Shown: positions 45,266-54,957 of the stretch, piece by piece
Layout of the letters: each line of letters opens with the position of its first letter
Numbering within the stretch: the stretch's first letter is position 1
The notes under the pieces: model-generated
Databases searched by the model: none
The model's input: only the letters and a program-made list of their open reading frames with translations
What the model was told of the DNA's origin: nothing
Assembly: GCF_017968885.1 (NCBI RefSeq)
Contig: NZ_CP072913.1
Coordinates: forward strand, 4,510,001 to 4,574,000
Direction: 5' to 3'
Source of the DNA: Pseudomonas sp. Tri1
GTDB taxonomy: Bacteria > Pseudomonadota > Gammaproteobacteria > Pseudomonadales > Pseudomonadaceae
DNA length: 64,000 bases
Translations under genes and position numbers: made by a program

Positions 45266-46333
45266 TCAGTAGCCAGTCATTTCCAGGTAGCCGTTGCCGC
45301 CGTGGCTGCCACTCAGTTGCACCGGCCCTTCCCAATAGGGAATACGCAGGTTCATCCAGGCGTTGGGGTTCAAGGCCTGGGTGGTGACGTCGAGCTGCTT
45401 GCCGGGAATCTTGAGCGACCAGCGCACCGGCATCGAATGCCCGGCGACCTTGGCGGTGTCCAGCGGCACGAGGCTGATTTCGCCGGCGTGCAGGGTCTGC
45501 GCCTGACCCTGGGCATCGATCCAGGTGCCCGTCAGGTACGGCGCGCCGTCCTTGTGGCGCATGCGATAGAGCATCACGTGCTCACCGCTGTCCAGGTGCA
45601 GGGAAAACCAGTCCCAGCCAGTCTGGTTGGCCGTCAAGGGCTGGCTGCTCCACTCGCGGTCAAGCCAGGCCGGGCCGCTGACCTGATAGCGCTGGCCGTC
45701 GATTTCCAACTCGCCACTGGCCTGGAAAAACGGCTGGCTGTAGTAGTACGACGCCTGGCCCTGCTCGGATTTCTGGCTGAACCCCTGATCCCCCTGCAAC
45801 ACCAGCGGGCGGGTCGAAGTGAGCCGCAACGCATAACTGAAGCGCGGGTCCCGGGCCTTCAACTGCATGTCCGCCAGAGGGTCGGCGCCTGACGCTTGAG
45901 TGCCGAAGCGCCAGTCGTCTATCCAGGCGTTGAAAGGCATTGTTTGCACCCCGGCCTGCCCCACGCCACCTCGTGCGTAGCGCTCGGCGGCATGATGGAC
46001 GGCGGCAGAAGTGACCGCCGCGTGACCAAGCCAGATCGTCTGGTTGCGCCAGCCGTTGGCCTGGGGCGCGGCGTTCAAGGCGCTGCGAAACAGCGTCCAT
46101 TGCACACCGAAATCACGGCCCTGGGCATCCCTGAGATTGGCGGTGACGTACCACCACTCAATGCGAAAACCCTCATGAACGCCGTGGTCAGCCGGGAAAC
46201 CGAACACCCGCCCCGGCACCACTGGCGTGAACGCGGCGGCCTGATCGCCCAGGCCAGCAAAACCCTTTTCCGGTGAAGGTTTATCGCAGCCGCCAAGCAA
46301 CACCAGCAGCATCAGGCCGACTTTAATCTTCAT
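45266..46333 (-). CDS. AttH-type secreted hydrolase lipoprotein
   Basis: A 355-residue lipoprotein (lipobox LGGC, Cys16) of the AttH/CrtC lipocalin-like family. Blocks: FPADHGVHEGFRIEWWYVTANL, DFGVQWTLFRSAL, WLDREWSSQPL and GWDWFSLHLDSGEHVMLYRMR. It is predicted to be a hydrolase or lipid-binding protein, with unproven substrate. It overlaps the end of the permease gene by a few bases, so it belongs to the ATPase-permease-AttH operon. The ATG at 46333 is preferred to a TTG at 46339. Confidence 0.87.
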   Translation of the reverse strand: MKIKVGLMLLVLLGGCDKPSPEKGFAGLGDQAAAFTPVVPGRVFGFPADHGVHEGFRIEWWYVTANLRDAQGRDFGVQWTLFRSALNAAPQANGWRNQTIWLGHAAVTSAAVHHAAERYARGGVGQAGVQTMPFNAWIDDWRFGTQASGADPLADMQLKARDPRFSYALRLTSTRPLVLQGDQGFSQKSEQGQASYYYSQPFFQASGELEIDGQRYQVSGPAWLDREWSSQPLTANQTGWDWFSLHLDSGEHVMLYRMRHKDGAPYLTGTWIDAQGQAQTLHAGEISLVPLDTAKVAGHSMPVRWSLKIPGKQLDVTTQALNPNAWMNLRIPYWEGPVQLSGSHGGNGYLEMTGY

Positions 46334-48791
46334 GGGCAAAGGTCCTCAGCAAATCCGCCGGCTGCGTGCGGTACAGCGCATACAACGGCCAAGCCGATGC
46401 CAATAGCGTGGCGAACATCGCCAGGGCCAGCAGCTGCGCCAGTTGCATCGGGAACACCTGCAACGGCAGCCGCCAGCCAAAGGCCTGCACATTGATCACC
46501 GCATCCAGGCACCAGGCCAGGGCGATGCCCAGGGGCAAGGCCAGTACCAGGGTCAATAGCGCCAGCAGCCAGGTCTGGCCGAGATTGAGCAACATCAACT
46601 GGCGTCGCGTCACCCCCAACGCCCACAGCGGCGCCAACTGGCCGAGGCGACTCTGGCTCTGGGTCAACAGACTGATGAACAACGCCACTCCAGCCACCGC
46701 CAGGGTCAGGCTGTTGAGGGCGGCAGTGGCGGCAAAAGTGCGCTCGAACACCTGGGTCGACCAGCCCTTGAGCCGGGCCTGATCGACGATGCGGCTGTCA
46801 TCCAGGCTGAAGCGGCTTTGCAACGCCGTCAGCAACGCCGGAATCGCCGAGGGATCGATGCGCAGATTGAAGCGGTTCGGCGTCAGTTGCGGCCAGTGCG
46901 CCAGCAAGTGATCGGCGTTGATCAATACGTGCCCTTTGGGATTGCCGTAATCGACATAGACCCCGACGATGCGCAGCACCCACGGCCCCTGTGGCGTCGG
47001 GAGGGTCAACTGATCGCCAATACTTACCTTGAGGCGCCGGGCCAGTTGTTCACTGAGCATCAGCGTGTCGGCAGCGGCGAGTTGCGCCCAAGGCTCGTCG
47101 CTGGCCGACTCCAACAGCGGCCAATGCTGACGATAGTGAGGATGATCGAGGATGCCGTGGATATCCGTCGGCCAGCCTTGCAACGGGATCGACACCTGCC
47201 AGATGGGGACCACGGCCGTGATCGCCGGTTGCTGCTTGAGCCAGGCGTGCAGCTCGCCCGCCTGGGCCGGGGTTTGCGGGTTGATGTACAGCTCGGCGCT
47301 GAGCCGTTGTTCGAGCCAGTTGCTGAAGGTCTGGCGGAAGCCTGCGGTCATGCTGCCGGCCCCGATATTCGCCGCCAGCGCCAGCAGCAACGCCATCAGC
47401 GCCAGGCTCAACGTCGGCAATTGCTGGCGGCAATCGGCAAGGAACCATTGCCCAAGCACCGAGCGGCTGCGGCGCAACAGCAGGTTCAGCGCGTGGTTGA
47501 GCAACACCGGCAAGGCCAGCGCCGCCCCCAGCAGCAAGGCCGTCATCAAGACAAAACCACTGGCCAGGCTGTCGCCCCAGATCAACGCCGACACAGCGAT
47601 CAACCCGGCCAATGTCGCCACCCCACCCTGGCGTCGCAGCCATCGCGCATGGGCCTGATGCCAGGCTTGGGGGTTAGCCAGCGCCAGCAAGGGCAGGCGC
47701 GCGGCTCGCAGCAAGCTGTCGGCGCCGGCCAGCAGCGCGCCAAGCAGGCTCAGGCCGACACCGCTGAGCCACCACCACGGGCTGAGGTTCAGATGCCCGG
47801 CCACTTCAGCGCCGTACAAACCCCGCAGGCTCGCCGCGACATCGGGCAATAACAGGCTCGCCAGCCAGTAGCCGCTGAGCACCCCGGCGATGCCTCCGAG
47901 CAAGGCCAGCGCCCCCAGCTCCAGGGCCAGGCTGGTGACCAGCACCCGCGCACTGACGCCACAGGCCCGCAGGGTTCGCAGCAGGCTGCGGCGCTGTTCC
48001 AGGGCCAGGCCGATGGCGGCGTGGACTATGAACAGTCCCACCACGAAGGATAGAAACCCCAGGGCATCGAGGTTCAAGTGAAAGCTTTCGGTCAGGCGCG
48101 ACAGGTTGTTTTCTTCATCGGCGTGCTTGAATTGCAACCGACTGCTGAACGCCTCCGGTAACGCCGCACTGAACGTGGCGGGCAGCAACAGTCGCGACAA
48201 CTGCTCCGGCAACCCGAGCACCTGCTGGGCAAAACCGATGTCCATCAACAACACGCCCGGCGCCATGTCCGCCTGGATGTGCAACGGCGGCAGGGATTGC
48301 CCATCGACCGTAAGGGGCCGGGCGCCCTCGCCAAACCCCAAGGCTTGCAAGGTCTGCGGGGCGATCCAGGTGCGCCCGGGATCACTGAAAAATGCTACCA
48401 CCTCGGTCATTTCTCGCGCCTGCCCCGCCAGCGCCGCACCGGGGGGCAGTGACACCGGATCGATGCCCATCAGCTGCAAGCGCTGGTCTTCGTGGCCTTT
48501 GAGCAGCACCCGTGCCTGCAACACCGGCGACACCGGCCAGCCCTGGCGCCGCAGGTCGACAAACCATTGCTGAGGGAAGGTCCCGCCGCCGGGCGCGCTG
48601 AGGCTGGCCTGGGGTTCGCCGCCAATCAGTTGGCTGGCCCGGGCGTAGCTGTCCCGGGCCTGACTGTTCAGCGCTTGCACGCCGGTGAGCAGGCTGGTGG
48701 CGAGCCAAAGCCCGGTCAACACGCTGAAAAACTGCACCGGGTGTTGGCGCCAGTGGCTGAGCAGCGCCTTGAGGGTCTGGCGAAAAATCAT
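46323..48791 (-). CDS. FtsX-like ABC permease
   Basis: An 822-residue inner-membrane permease of the MacB/LolC type, with an N-terminal membrane segment, large periplasmic domains (about 45-230 and 510-680), and about eight to ten membrane segments in two FtsX cores. This size equals two FtsX permeases in one chain. It starts one base inside the ATPase stop (TGATG); a GTG at 48794 is an alternative. In attEFGH-like operons the ATPase, permease(s) and AttH are linked; the substrate is unknown. Confidence 0.9.
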   Translation of the reverse strand: MIFRQTLKALLSHWRQHPVQFFSVLTGLWLATSLLTGVQALNSQARDSYARASQLIGGEPQASLSAPGGGTFPQQWFVDLRRQGWPVSPVLQARVLLKGHEDQRLQLMGIDPVSLPPGAALAGQAREMTEVVAFFSDPGRTWIAPQTLQALGFGEGARPLTVDGQSLPPLHIQADMAPGVLLMDIGFAQQVLGLPEQLSRLLLPATFSAALPEAFSSRLQFKHADEENNLSRLTESFHLNLDALGFLSFVVGLFIVHAAIGLALEQRRSLLRTLRACGVSARVLVTSLALELGALALLGGIAGVLSGYWLASLLLPDVAASLRGLYGAEVAGHLNLSPWWWLSGVGLSLLGALLAGADSLLRAARLPLLALANPQAWHQAHARWLRRQGGVATLAGLIAVSALIWGDSLASGFVLMTALLLGAALALPVLLNHALNLLLRRSRSVLGQWFLADCRQQLPTLSLALMALLLALAANIGAGSMTAGFRQTFSNWLEQRLSAELYINPQTPAQAGELHAWLKQQPAITAVVPIWQVSIPLQGWPTDIHGILDHPHYRQHWPLLESASDEPWAQLAAADTLMLSEQLARRLKVSIGDQLTLPTPQGPWVLRIVGVYVDYGNPKGHVLINADHLLAHWPQLTPNRFNLRIDPSAIPALLTALQSRFSLDDSRIVDQARLKGWSTQVFERTFAATAALNSLTLAVAGVALFISLLTQSQSRLGQLAPLWALGVTRRQLMLLNLGQTWLLALLTLVLALPLGIALAWCLDAVINVQAFGWRLPLQVFPMQLAQLLALAMFATLLASAWPLYALYRTQPADLLRTFAHED

Positions 48792-49459
48792 CACCCCTGG
48801 GCCACCTCGGCCAGACGGCCGCGTTGCAGCACCACGCGATGGGCCAGGCGCGCCGCCACCCGGGGACTGTGCGTGACCATCAGCAAGCTGGTGGGGCTGC
48901 CGTCCAGCAGTTCCAGCAACAGTTGCAACACTTCGTCGCTGGTGGCTTCGTCGAGGCTGCCGGTGGGTTCGTCGGCCAGCAACAGGGGCGGTCGCGAGGC
49001 CAGCGCCCGACCCAGCGCCACCCGCTGTTGCTGCCCGCCGGAAAGCTGTTCCGGGTAGCGCCGCAGCAAGTCGGCAAGCCCGAGCCGCTGCACCAGATGG
49101 GCTTGCCAGACAGGGTCATGGCGACCGCACAGGCGCGCCTGGAATGCCAGGTTGTCCTCCACCGGCAAACTGCTGATGAGGTTGAATTGCTGGAACACCA
49201 GGCCGATTTCCGTACGCCGCCAATTCGCCAGCTGGCTTTCGCTCATGCCGTCGAGTCGGTATTGGCCACTGCGAATACTGCCGCCATCGACCTTGTCCAG
49301 CCCGGCGACCAGGTGCAGCAAGGTGCTTTTGCCGCTGCCGGACTCACCCATCAGCGCCAGGCTGCTGCCGGGCGGCAGCGTCAGGTCGATGCCTTGCAAC
49401 ACCGGCAATGGCCCCTGAGGGGTGGCGTAGCTTTTAAAAACGTCGCGAACTTCAAGCAT
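48791..49459 (-). CDS. LolD-like ABC transporter ATPase
   Basis: A 222-residue ATPase with Walker A GESGSGKST (about 38-46), signature LSGGQQQRVALGRALA, Walker B LLLADEPTGSLD and an H-loop VTHSP. It powers the FtsX-type permease encoded directly downstream and is the first gene of the three-gene operon. Lipoprotein release or macrolide/peptide handling are the known roles of this subfamily. Confidence 0.93.
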   Translation of the reverse strand: MLEVRDVFKSYATPQGPLPVLQGIDLTLPPGSSLALMGESGSGKSTLLHLVAGLDKVDGGSIRSGQYRLDGMSESQLANWRRTEIGLVFQQFNLISSLPVEDNLAFQARLCGRHDPVWQAHLVQRLGLADLLRRYPEQLSGGQQQRVALGRALASRPPLLLADEPTGSLDEATSDEVLQLLLELLDGSPTSLLMVTHSPRVAARLAHRVVLQRGRLAEVAQG

Positions 49460-49601
49460 GAACAGGCTCGATGGGTAATCGTGAGGCTCAGGATAGCGGA
49501 GTTAGGGGGCGGCCCCACCAGGGATGAACCTGCGTAAGCGCTCTACCGTTTGTCGTTTGCTGGCGGGATTGGATCCGCTTTGCTTGTAAGGAGTCAATTT
49601 T

Positions 49602-49683
49602 GAGCTTGCTCGCGATGACGGTCGCACATTCAAAACTGCCGCAAGCTGACCCGGCGCTTTCGCGAGCAAGCTCGCTCCCACAG
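49602..49683. repeat. REP doublet with a truncated left arm
   Basis: The right arm CGCGAGCAAGCTCGCTCCCACAG-type sequence is complete, while the left arm begins at GAGCTTGCTCGCGATGACGG and has lost its GTGGGAGC end. 82 bases remain. It lies between the AttH-type ABC operon and the sulfatase-fold gene. Confidence 0.85.
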
Positions 49684-49715
49684 GGGATCTGGGGGTACGC
49701 GATGCCAGTGAACGA

Positions 49716-51413
49716 TCACTGCCCCGCCGCCATCTCAGCCTGGGCCGGCCCCGGGGTGACGATGTGGTTCAGGTCGATGTGTTTCCATTCAGGCACAGCC
49801 CCCAACCGTGCATTGAAACGGTAGTTGAAGGTGAAGGCGTCGTCGGTCGGCTGGCTCAGGGACTTGCCATAGACAGCTTCGATCCCGGCCGGCTCGTACC
49901 CCATCAACTGCAACAGCGTCGGGAAGATGTTGTAGTGGCTGGAATGATCCTTGTTCTGCGCCCAGGCACGGCGCCAATCCAGAGTGTGCAGTTGAGCGCC
50001 TTCGATCACCACCAGCGGCACCAACCCTTCCTCCGCCACCGGGTCGCCACCGCAATGGGTGTTGAGCCCCGGGTTGCCACGCTCGTGCAGATCCTGACCG
50101 TGGTCGGAGGTGTAGATCAGCACCGCGTTACGCAAATCGGCCTGCTGGAAGATTCGCTTGAAGAACTCGCCGACATTCCACAGCAACGTGTTCTGGTAGG
50201 CATTGCGGTACAGCGCCCAATCGTCCTTCTGACCGTTGAAGCCGTCACGCTTGCCGGTGTCGGCCACTTCCTGGAACTGCCCTCGCGGCAAGGCCGGACG
50301 GTAGGTCATGAAGTCGTCGGGGTATTTGTCGTGTACAGGGAAATGCGCGCCAACCTTATTGATCACCACCAGCTCGGCGCGGCCATCGCCCAGCAGTTCG
50401 ATCAACTTCGCCGCCGCCGCCATGTCACGGTCGCGCACGCTGACCTGGTCGAATTGGACAAACTCGTCGATGTCCTGTTTCTCAAGGTCGCTCATCAGGT
50501 TCTGCAGGTTGCCACCGGTGCGCTGGGCATCGATGTAGACGGTGCGCAGCCCAGCCTTTTTAGCGTACTGCCAGATCGACGGCAGGGTGCTGTTGATGCG
50601 CATGTAGTCGGCGCGAGTACCGCCGTAACGCAGGGTGATATTTGTGTCGGCGCTGCAATTGGCGATGGAGGCCGCATAACCGTAGTTGACGATATCCACC
50701 CCTGCGGGCGGCGTTTTCAGACCGGTGTGCACGCCGAACGGCGTGTTGATGTCCAGGTAATTTCCGGAAATGCTTTCATCGATGATCAACACAATATCGT
50801 GCTCGATGGCCGAGGTTAGCCGCGCAATGCGCACCGGCTCGCGAGGGCCTACGGTGTTGTGCAAGGCCTCGTAGGCGAACAGGTTCAGATAGGCCAGCGG
50901 CGTGTACATCACCGGCAGCCCCCGCGCGCCCTCGCCCGCCCGCACGAACAACACGCCGCTGAGCAATAGCACGCCAAGCAACGGCGCAGCGACTGGCAGC
51001 CAGCCTGGCAACGGCAGCCGTCGGCGAGGCTTGAGACCGATCCCCAACAACAGCAACAAGCCAGCGCTCGCGGCGTTGATGATCACTTCGCGGTACTGAT
51101 AGGCCGCCTCTTGGATGAAACCGCCGGAATACACCAACGACACGAACTGGCTGTAGGTCAGGTAGCTGTCAGTGACTCGGGTGTACACCTCGAAGAACAC
51201 CGCCGAGACAAACATCACCAGCGCGAACAGATGCCGCACCAGGGTCTGGCGGATGTACGCGCTCATCCACAACGCGACTACCAACACCACGAACATCGCG
51301 CCATACAACAGCGTGGCAAAACCAAAACCCAGCGCCTGCAGACGGTCAAGGTAGTACTCGTACCCCCGCACCAGATAGAGCACCAGCAGCAGTTCCTTGA
51401 GGTATCGGGCCAT
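49716..51413 (-). CDS. Membrane phosphoethanolamine-transferase-like protein (sulfatase fold)
   Basis: A 565-residue protein with about five N-terminal membrane segments (1-190) and a periplasmic alkaline-phosphatase/sulfatase domain. Metal and active-site blocks: VLIIDESISGNYLD, NCSADTNITLRYG with a Thr in the position of the EptA nucleophile, and YTSDHGQDLHE. Such enzymes move phosphoethanolamine or glycerol phosphate to lipid A, core sugars or other glycans. It is divergent from the exopolysaccharide operon. Start at 51413 is chosen for MARYLKELLL; its ribosome binding site is weak. Confidence 0.85.
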   Translation of the reverse strand: MARYLKELLLVLYLVRGYEYYLDRLQALGFGFATLLYGAMFVVLVVALWMSAYIRQTLVRHLFALVMFVSAVFFEVYTRVTDSYLTYSQFVSLVYSGGFIQEAAYQYREVIINAASAGLLLLLGIGLKPRRRLPLPGWLPVAAPLLGVLLLSGVLFVRAGEGARGLPVMYTPLAYLNLFAYEALHNTVGPREPVRIARLTSAIEHDIVLIIDESISGNYLDINTPFGVHTGLKTPPAGVDIVNYGYAASIANCSADTNITLRYGGTRADYMRINSTLPSIWQYAKKAGLRTVYIDAQRTGGNLQNLMSDLEKQDIDEFVQFDQVSVRDRDMAAAAKLIELLGDGRAELVVINKVGAHFPVHDKYPDDFMTYRPALPRGQFQEVADTGKRDGFNGQKDDWALYRNAYQNTLLWNVGEFFKRIFQQADLRNAVLIYTSDHGQDLHERGNPGLNTHCGGDPVAEEGLVPLVVIEGAQLHTLDWRRAWAQNKDHSSHYNIFPTLLQLMGYEPAGIEAVYGKSLSQPTDDAFTFNYRFNARLGAVPEWKHIDLNHIVTPGPAQAEMAAGQ

Positions 51414-51792
51414 GTCTGTCTCGCCAGTATCGCGACGTTGGGAAGGAGGTCGTTTTCTGCACACTAGCAGGGGGTTCGCAAAGCGCAAGAAAGGCATTGA
51501 CCGGCGAACGCGTCAAAAAAAAGTTACCCCAAAAATGACACCTTTATCCATCAAAAAACTGAAAAAACTATGGATTACGACCGTTCATCGCATTCTAAAA
51601 CGTCCATATACGCCTTTAAAACCGGCACTTTTCTAAGTCAGTCAAGGACTTGATATCAAAAGGCCCGGTTATTTCTAGTTTTGCCAACACTGACAACTGT
51701 CATTTTGCTGACACGCTTTTATGAAGCTGCGCTATACCCCTCTAAACAGTTTCATCCGAGTTACATCAATCGGTTTGCGAGGCGCGCCAAAA
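51414..51792. promoter_or_regulatory. Divergent promoter region of the exopolysaccharide operon
   Basis: 379 bases, unusually AT-rich from about 51515 to 51720. It includes TTGATATCAA (51650-51659, perfect palindrome) and TGACA-AC-TGTCA (51691-51702). No convincing sigma70, sigma54 or AlgU promoter could be fixed. Its size and composition suggest binding of several regulators. A reading from ATG 51721 into the dehydrogenase is open but lacks a ribosome binding site. Confidence 0.5.
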
Positions 51793-53148
51793 ATGGACGT
51801 GAGCGTATTTGGTACGGGGTATGTGGGGCTGATCCAGGCCGCTGCGTTGGCTGACGTCGGGCACCGGGTTTTGTGCATCGATATCGACCCGAACAAGGTC
51901 CGGCAACTGCAACAAGCGGTACCGACCATCAGCGAGCCAGGGCTGTCGGTGCTGCTCGAAGACAACATCAAGGCCGGGCGGTTGTCGTTCAGCTCCCAAG
52001 CCAGCGACGCGGTCAACCATGGCGAACTGATTTTCATCGCCGTCGGCACCCCCGCCGATGAAGACGGCTCGGCCGACCTCAGCCATGTACTGGGCGTCAC
52101 CCGGCAAATCGCCGATTTCATGGACAGCGACCGCACCCTGATCATCAAGTCCACGGTGCCGGTGGGCACGGCCGATAAAGTTGCCGAGTGCGCACGCCAG
52201 GTTCTCGAACGCCGCGGCCTGAAAAAACTCGCGGTGCGCGTGGTCTCCAACCCCGAGTTTCTCAAGGAAGGCAGCGCCCTGGCCGACTGCATGCGCCCGG
52301 ACCGGATCATCGTCGGCACCGCCGACCCGCTGGCGCGCGACCAGATGACCGAGCTCTACGCGCCCTTTTGCCGCAACCACGAAAAACTGATGTTCATGGA
52401 TAACCGCAGCGCGGAACTGACCAAGTACGCCGCCAATGCCATGCTCGCCACCCGCATCAGCTTCATGAACGAACTGGCCAACCTCACCGAACGCCTGGGT
52501 GCCGACATCGAAGCGGTGCGCAAAGGCATCGGCTCGGACCCGCGCATCGGTTATCACTTCATCTACCCCGGCTGCGGTTTCGGTGGCTCGTGCTTTCCCA
52601 AGGACCTGCGCGCCTTGCTGCACACCGCCGAACAGAACGGCATGCCGCTGCGCCTGCTGCGCAGCGTCACCGACGTCAATGACAGCCAGCGGCACATCCT
52701 GTTCGAGAAACTGGCCAAGCAATTCCCCGACGGCCTGGCCGATAAGTCGATCGCCATCTGGGGCCTGGCCTTCAAACCCAACACCGACGACATGCGTGAA
52801 GCGCCCAGCCGCTACCTGATGGAAGCGCTGTGGCGCGAAGGCGCCCGGGTCCATGCCTATGACCCGGAAGCCATGTCCGAATGCCGCCGCCTCTACGGCT
52901 ATCGCAAGGACCTGAACCTGTGCGCCACCCGCGATGACACCCTGGAGGATGCCGACGCCCTGGTGATCTGCACCGAGTGGAAAAATTTCCGCGTGGTGGA
53001 CTTCGACCTGCTGGCCAGCAAACTGCGCGCCCGGGTCATCATCGACGGCCGCAACCTGTACAACCCCGAACACCTGGCCGCCGCCGGACTGCTGTATCGC
53101 GGCATCGGGCTGCGGCACACCCTGCCAGCCCAGGGGCCACAAGCATGA
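51793..53148 (+). CDS. UDP-sugar (UDP-glucose) 6-dehydrogenase
   Basis: Oxidises UDP-glucose (or a related nucleotide sugar) to the uronic acid with two NAD+. It has 451 residues with the NAD site FGTGYVG at residues 6-12, the block NPEFLKEGSA and the catalytic-cysteine loop GCGFGGSCFPKDL with Cys267. The start at 51793 (MDVSVFGTGYVG) is the family start. It heads the operon and overlaps the next gene by four bases. GDP-mannose dehydrogenase (AlgD-like) activity is possible but less likely, since the next gene acts on UDP-uronates. Confidence 0.9.
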   Translation: MDVSVFGTGYVGLIQAAALADVGHRVLCIDIDPNKVRQLQQAVPTISEPGLSVLLEDNIKAGRLSFSSQASDAVNHGELIFIAVGTPADEDGSADLSHVLGVTRQIADFMDSDRTLIIKSTVPVGTADKVAECARQVLERRGLKKLAVRVVSNPEFLKEGSALADCMRPDRIIVGTADPLARDQMTELYAPFCRNHEKLMFMDNRSAELTKYAANAMLATRISFMNELANLTERLGADIEAVRKGIGSDPRIGYHFIYPGCGFGGSCFPKDLRALLHTAEQNGMPLRLLRSVTDVNDSQRHILFEKLAKQFPDGLADKSIAIWGLAFKPNTDDMREAPSRYLMEALWREGARVHAYDPEAMSECRRLYGYRKDLNLCATRDDTLEDADALVICTEWKNFRVVDFDLLASKLRARVIIDGRNLYNPEHLAAAGLLYRGIGLRHTLPAQGPQA

Positions 53149-54224
53149 ATGTCCTGGTGACCGGTGCGGCCGGTTTCATCGGCGCCCACTGCGTACTGCG
53201 ACTGTTGCGCGACGGCCATCGGGTGTGCGGGTTGGACAATTTCAACGACTACTACGACCCGCAGCTCAAGTACGACCGCGTGACCTGGGTGAAGGATCAG
53301 GCCGGCGAATTCCCCCTGGCGCGGATCGACCTGACCGACGCGCCGGCCATCGATGAGCTGTTCCAGGCCCGGCGCCCGGACGTGGTGATTCACCTCGCGG
53401 CCCAGGCGGGTGTGCGCTACTCCCTGGAAAACCCGCAGGCCTATGTCGACAGCAACATCACCGGGTTCCTGAACATCCTGGAAAGCTGCCGCCGCTATCC
53501 GGTCAGGCACCTGATCTACGCCTCCTCAAGTTCCGTATACGGCGCCAACCCGCACACGCCTTATTCGGTGCATGACAACGTCGACCATCCGCTGTCGCTG
53601 TACGCGGCCAGCAAAAAAGCCAACGAGTTGATGGCGCATAGTTACAGCCATCTATTCGGCATCCCGTGCACCGGCCTGCGCTTCTTTACCGTGTATGGCC
53701 CTTGGGGCCGGCCAGATATGTCGCCGATCCAGTTTGCTCGCGCCATCATCGAGGACCGTGTGCTGCAACTGTTCAATCACGGCGAGCACCAACGCGACTT
53801 CACCTACATCGATGACATTGTCGAAAGCATCGCCCGCCTGATCGCACATGCGCCCCAGGTCACGCCACTGCTGGATCACGAACAACCGAGCCCGGCCACC
53901 AGCCGCGCACCCTGGCGGATCTACAACATCGGCGGGCAACACCCGGTGGCGCTGCGCACCTATGTCGCGTTGCTGGAAAAACACTTGGGACGAACCGCCC
54001 GCATCCAACTGCTGCCCCTGCAAGCCGGGGATGTGCTCAACACCTGCGCCGATGCCAGCGACTTGGCAAAGACCACCGGTTTCAAACCGTGCATCGAACT
54101 GGATGACGGCCTGGGTCGTTTCATCCAGTGGTTTCTCGATTACTACGCACGGCCTGCCCACGCGCCGCTCGCGGCTGAACACTTGCGGCCCAATCTCAGC
54201 GGAGGAATCCATGACCCGACATGA
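53145..54224 (+). CDS. UDP-glucuronate 4-epimerase-like SDR
   Basis: A 359-residue extended short-chain dehydrogenase. GAAGFIG (residues 7-13) binds NAD; SSSSVYG and YAASK (Tyr153, Lys157) form the active site. FFTVYGPWGRPDMSP is characteristic of the CapI/WbnF group, which turns UDP-glucuronate into UDP-galacturonate. Coming directly after the dehydrogenase, it predicts galacturonate in the polymer. It overlaps the upstream gene by four bases and the downstream gene by 14. Confidence 0.92.
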   Translation: MNVLVTGAAGFIGAHCVLRLLRDGHRVCGLDNFNDYYDPQLKYDRVTWVKDQAGEFPLARIDLTDAPAIDELFQARRPDVVIHLAAQAGVRYSLENPQAYVDSNITGFLNILESCRRYPVRHLIYASSSSVYGANPHTPYSVHDNVDHPLSLYAASKKANELMAHSYSHLFGIPCTGLRFFTVYGPWGRPDMSPIQFARAIIEDRVLQLFNHGEHQRDFTYIDDIVESIARLIAHAPQVTPLLDHEQPSPATSRAPWRIYNIGGQHPVALRTYVALLEKHLGRTARIQLLPLQAGDVLNTCADASDLAKTTGFKPCIELDDGLGRFIQWFLDYYARPAHAPLAAEHLRPNLSGGIHDPT

Positions 54225-54957
54225 GCAAGTCATCGAGATCAACGCCCCTGGACGCGATAAACGTGTCGACCCCGACCACCGCAGGCGCCTGGACGCCGCC
54301 ATCCACCGCCAAGGCCGCGGCTGGCTGACCGGTCGCGACGGCGGCCGGCCCTGGACCGTCTCGCGCACCAACCGGGTGGTGGCCTGCCTGGGTGCACTGT
54401 CGATTCTGCTGCTGCTCTGCCCACTGCTGCTGGGCCTGGCATTGCTGGTCAAGTTCTCCAGCCCAGGTCCTGTGCTGTTCGTGCAGAAACGCACCGGTTA
54501 CCGCGGCCGCGTGTTCGGCATGTACAAATTCCGCACCATGGTGGCCGACGCCGAGGCCCTCAAGGAGTCGCTGCGCCACCTCAACAAACATGGTGCCGAC
54601 GCCATCGACTTCAAGATCGACAACGACCCGCGCATCACCCCCATCGGCCGGTTCCTGCGACGCAGCAGCCTCGACGAACTGCCGAACCTGATCAATGTAG
54701 TGACCGGCGACATGCGCCTGGTGGGCCCACGGCCAACCTCGTTCAACGCCTATCGCTACAAGGACAACCATCTTGCGCGCCTGAGCATCTACCCCGGCCT
54801 GACCGGCCTGTGGCAGATCTCCGGGCGCAGCAATATCGACTTCGACCAGCGCGTGGAATTGGACCTCAGCTATATCGCTGAACAGAGCCTGTGGCTGGAT
54901 TTGAAGATCCTGATGATTACCCCCTTCAAAGTTTTCAGCGGCCACGGAGCGAGTTAA
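54211..54957 (+). CDS. Undecaprenyl-phosphate sugar-1-phosphate transferase
   Basis: Starts the repeat unit on the lipid carrier. It has 248 residues: a hydrophilic N-terminus of about 50, one membrane hairpin (about 62-82) and the bacterial sugar transferase domain with KFRTM (about 110), SLDELPNLINVVTGDMRLVGPRP and LTGLWQISGR. This is the minimal monotopic form without extra membrane domains. The start follows GGAGGAATCC and overlaps the epimerase end. Confidence 0.93.
   Translation: MTRHEQVIEINAPGRDKRVDPDHRRRLDAAIHRQGRGWLTGRDGGRPWTVSRTNRVVACLGALSILLLLCPLLLGLALLVKFSSPGPVLFVQKRTGYRGRVFGMYKFRTMVADAEALKESLRHLNKHGADAIDFKIDNDPRITPIGRFLRRSSLDELPNLINVVTGDMRLVGPRPTSFNAYRYKDNHLARLSIYPGLTGLWQISGRSNIDFDQRVELDLSYIAEQSLWLDLKILMITPFKVFSGHGAS

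Noticed and set aside
51721..51792. 24-codon N-terminal extension of the UDP-sugar dehydrogenase
   Set aside because: The frame is open from ATG 51721, but there is no ribosome binding site, and the family begins at the MDVSVFGTGYVG start.
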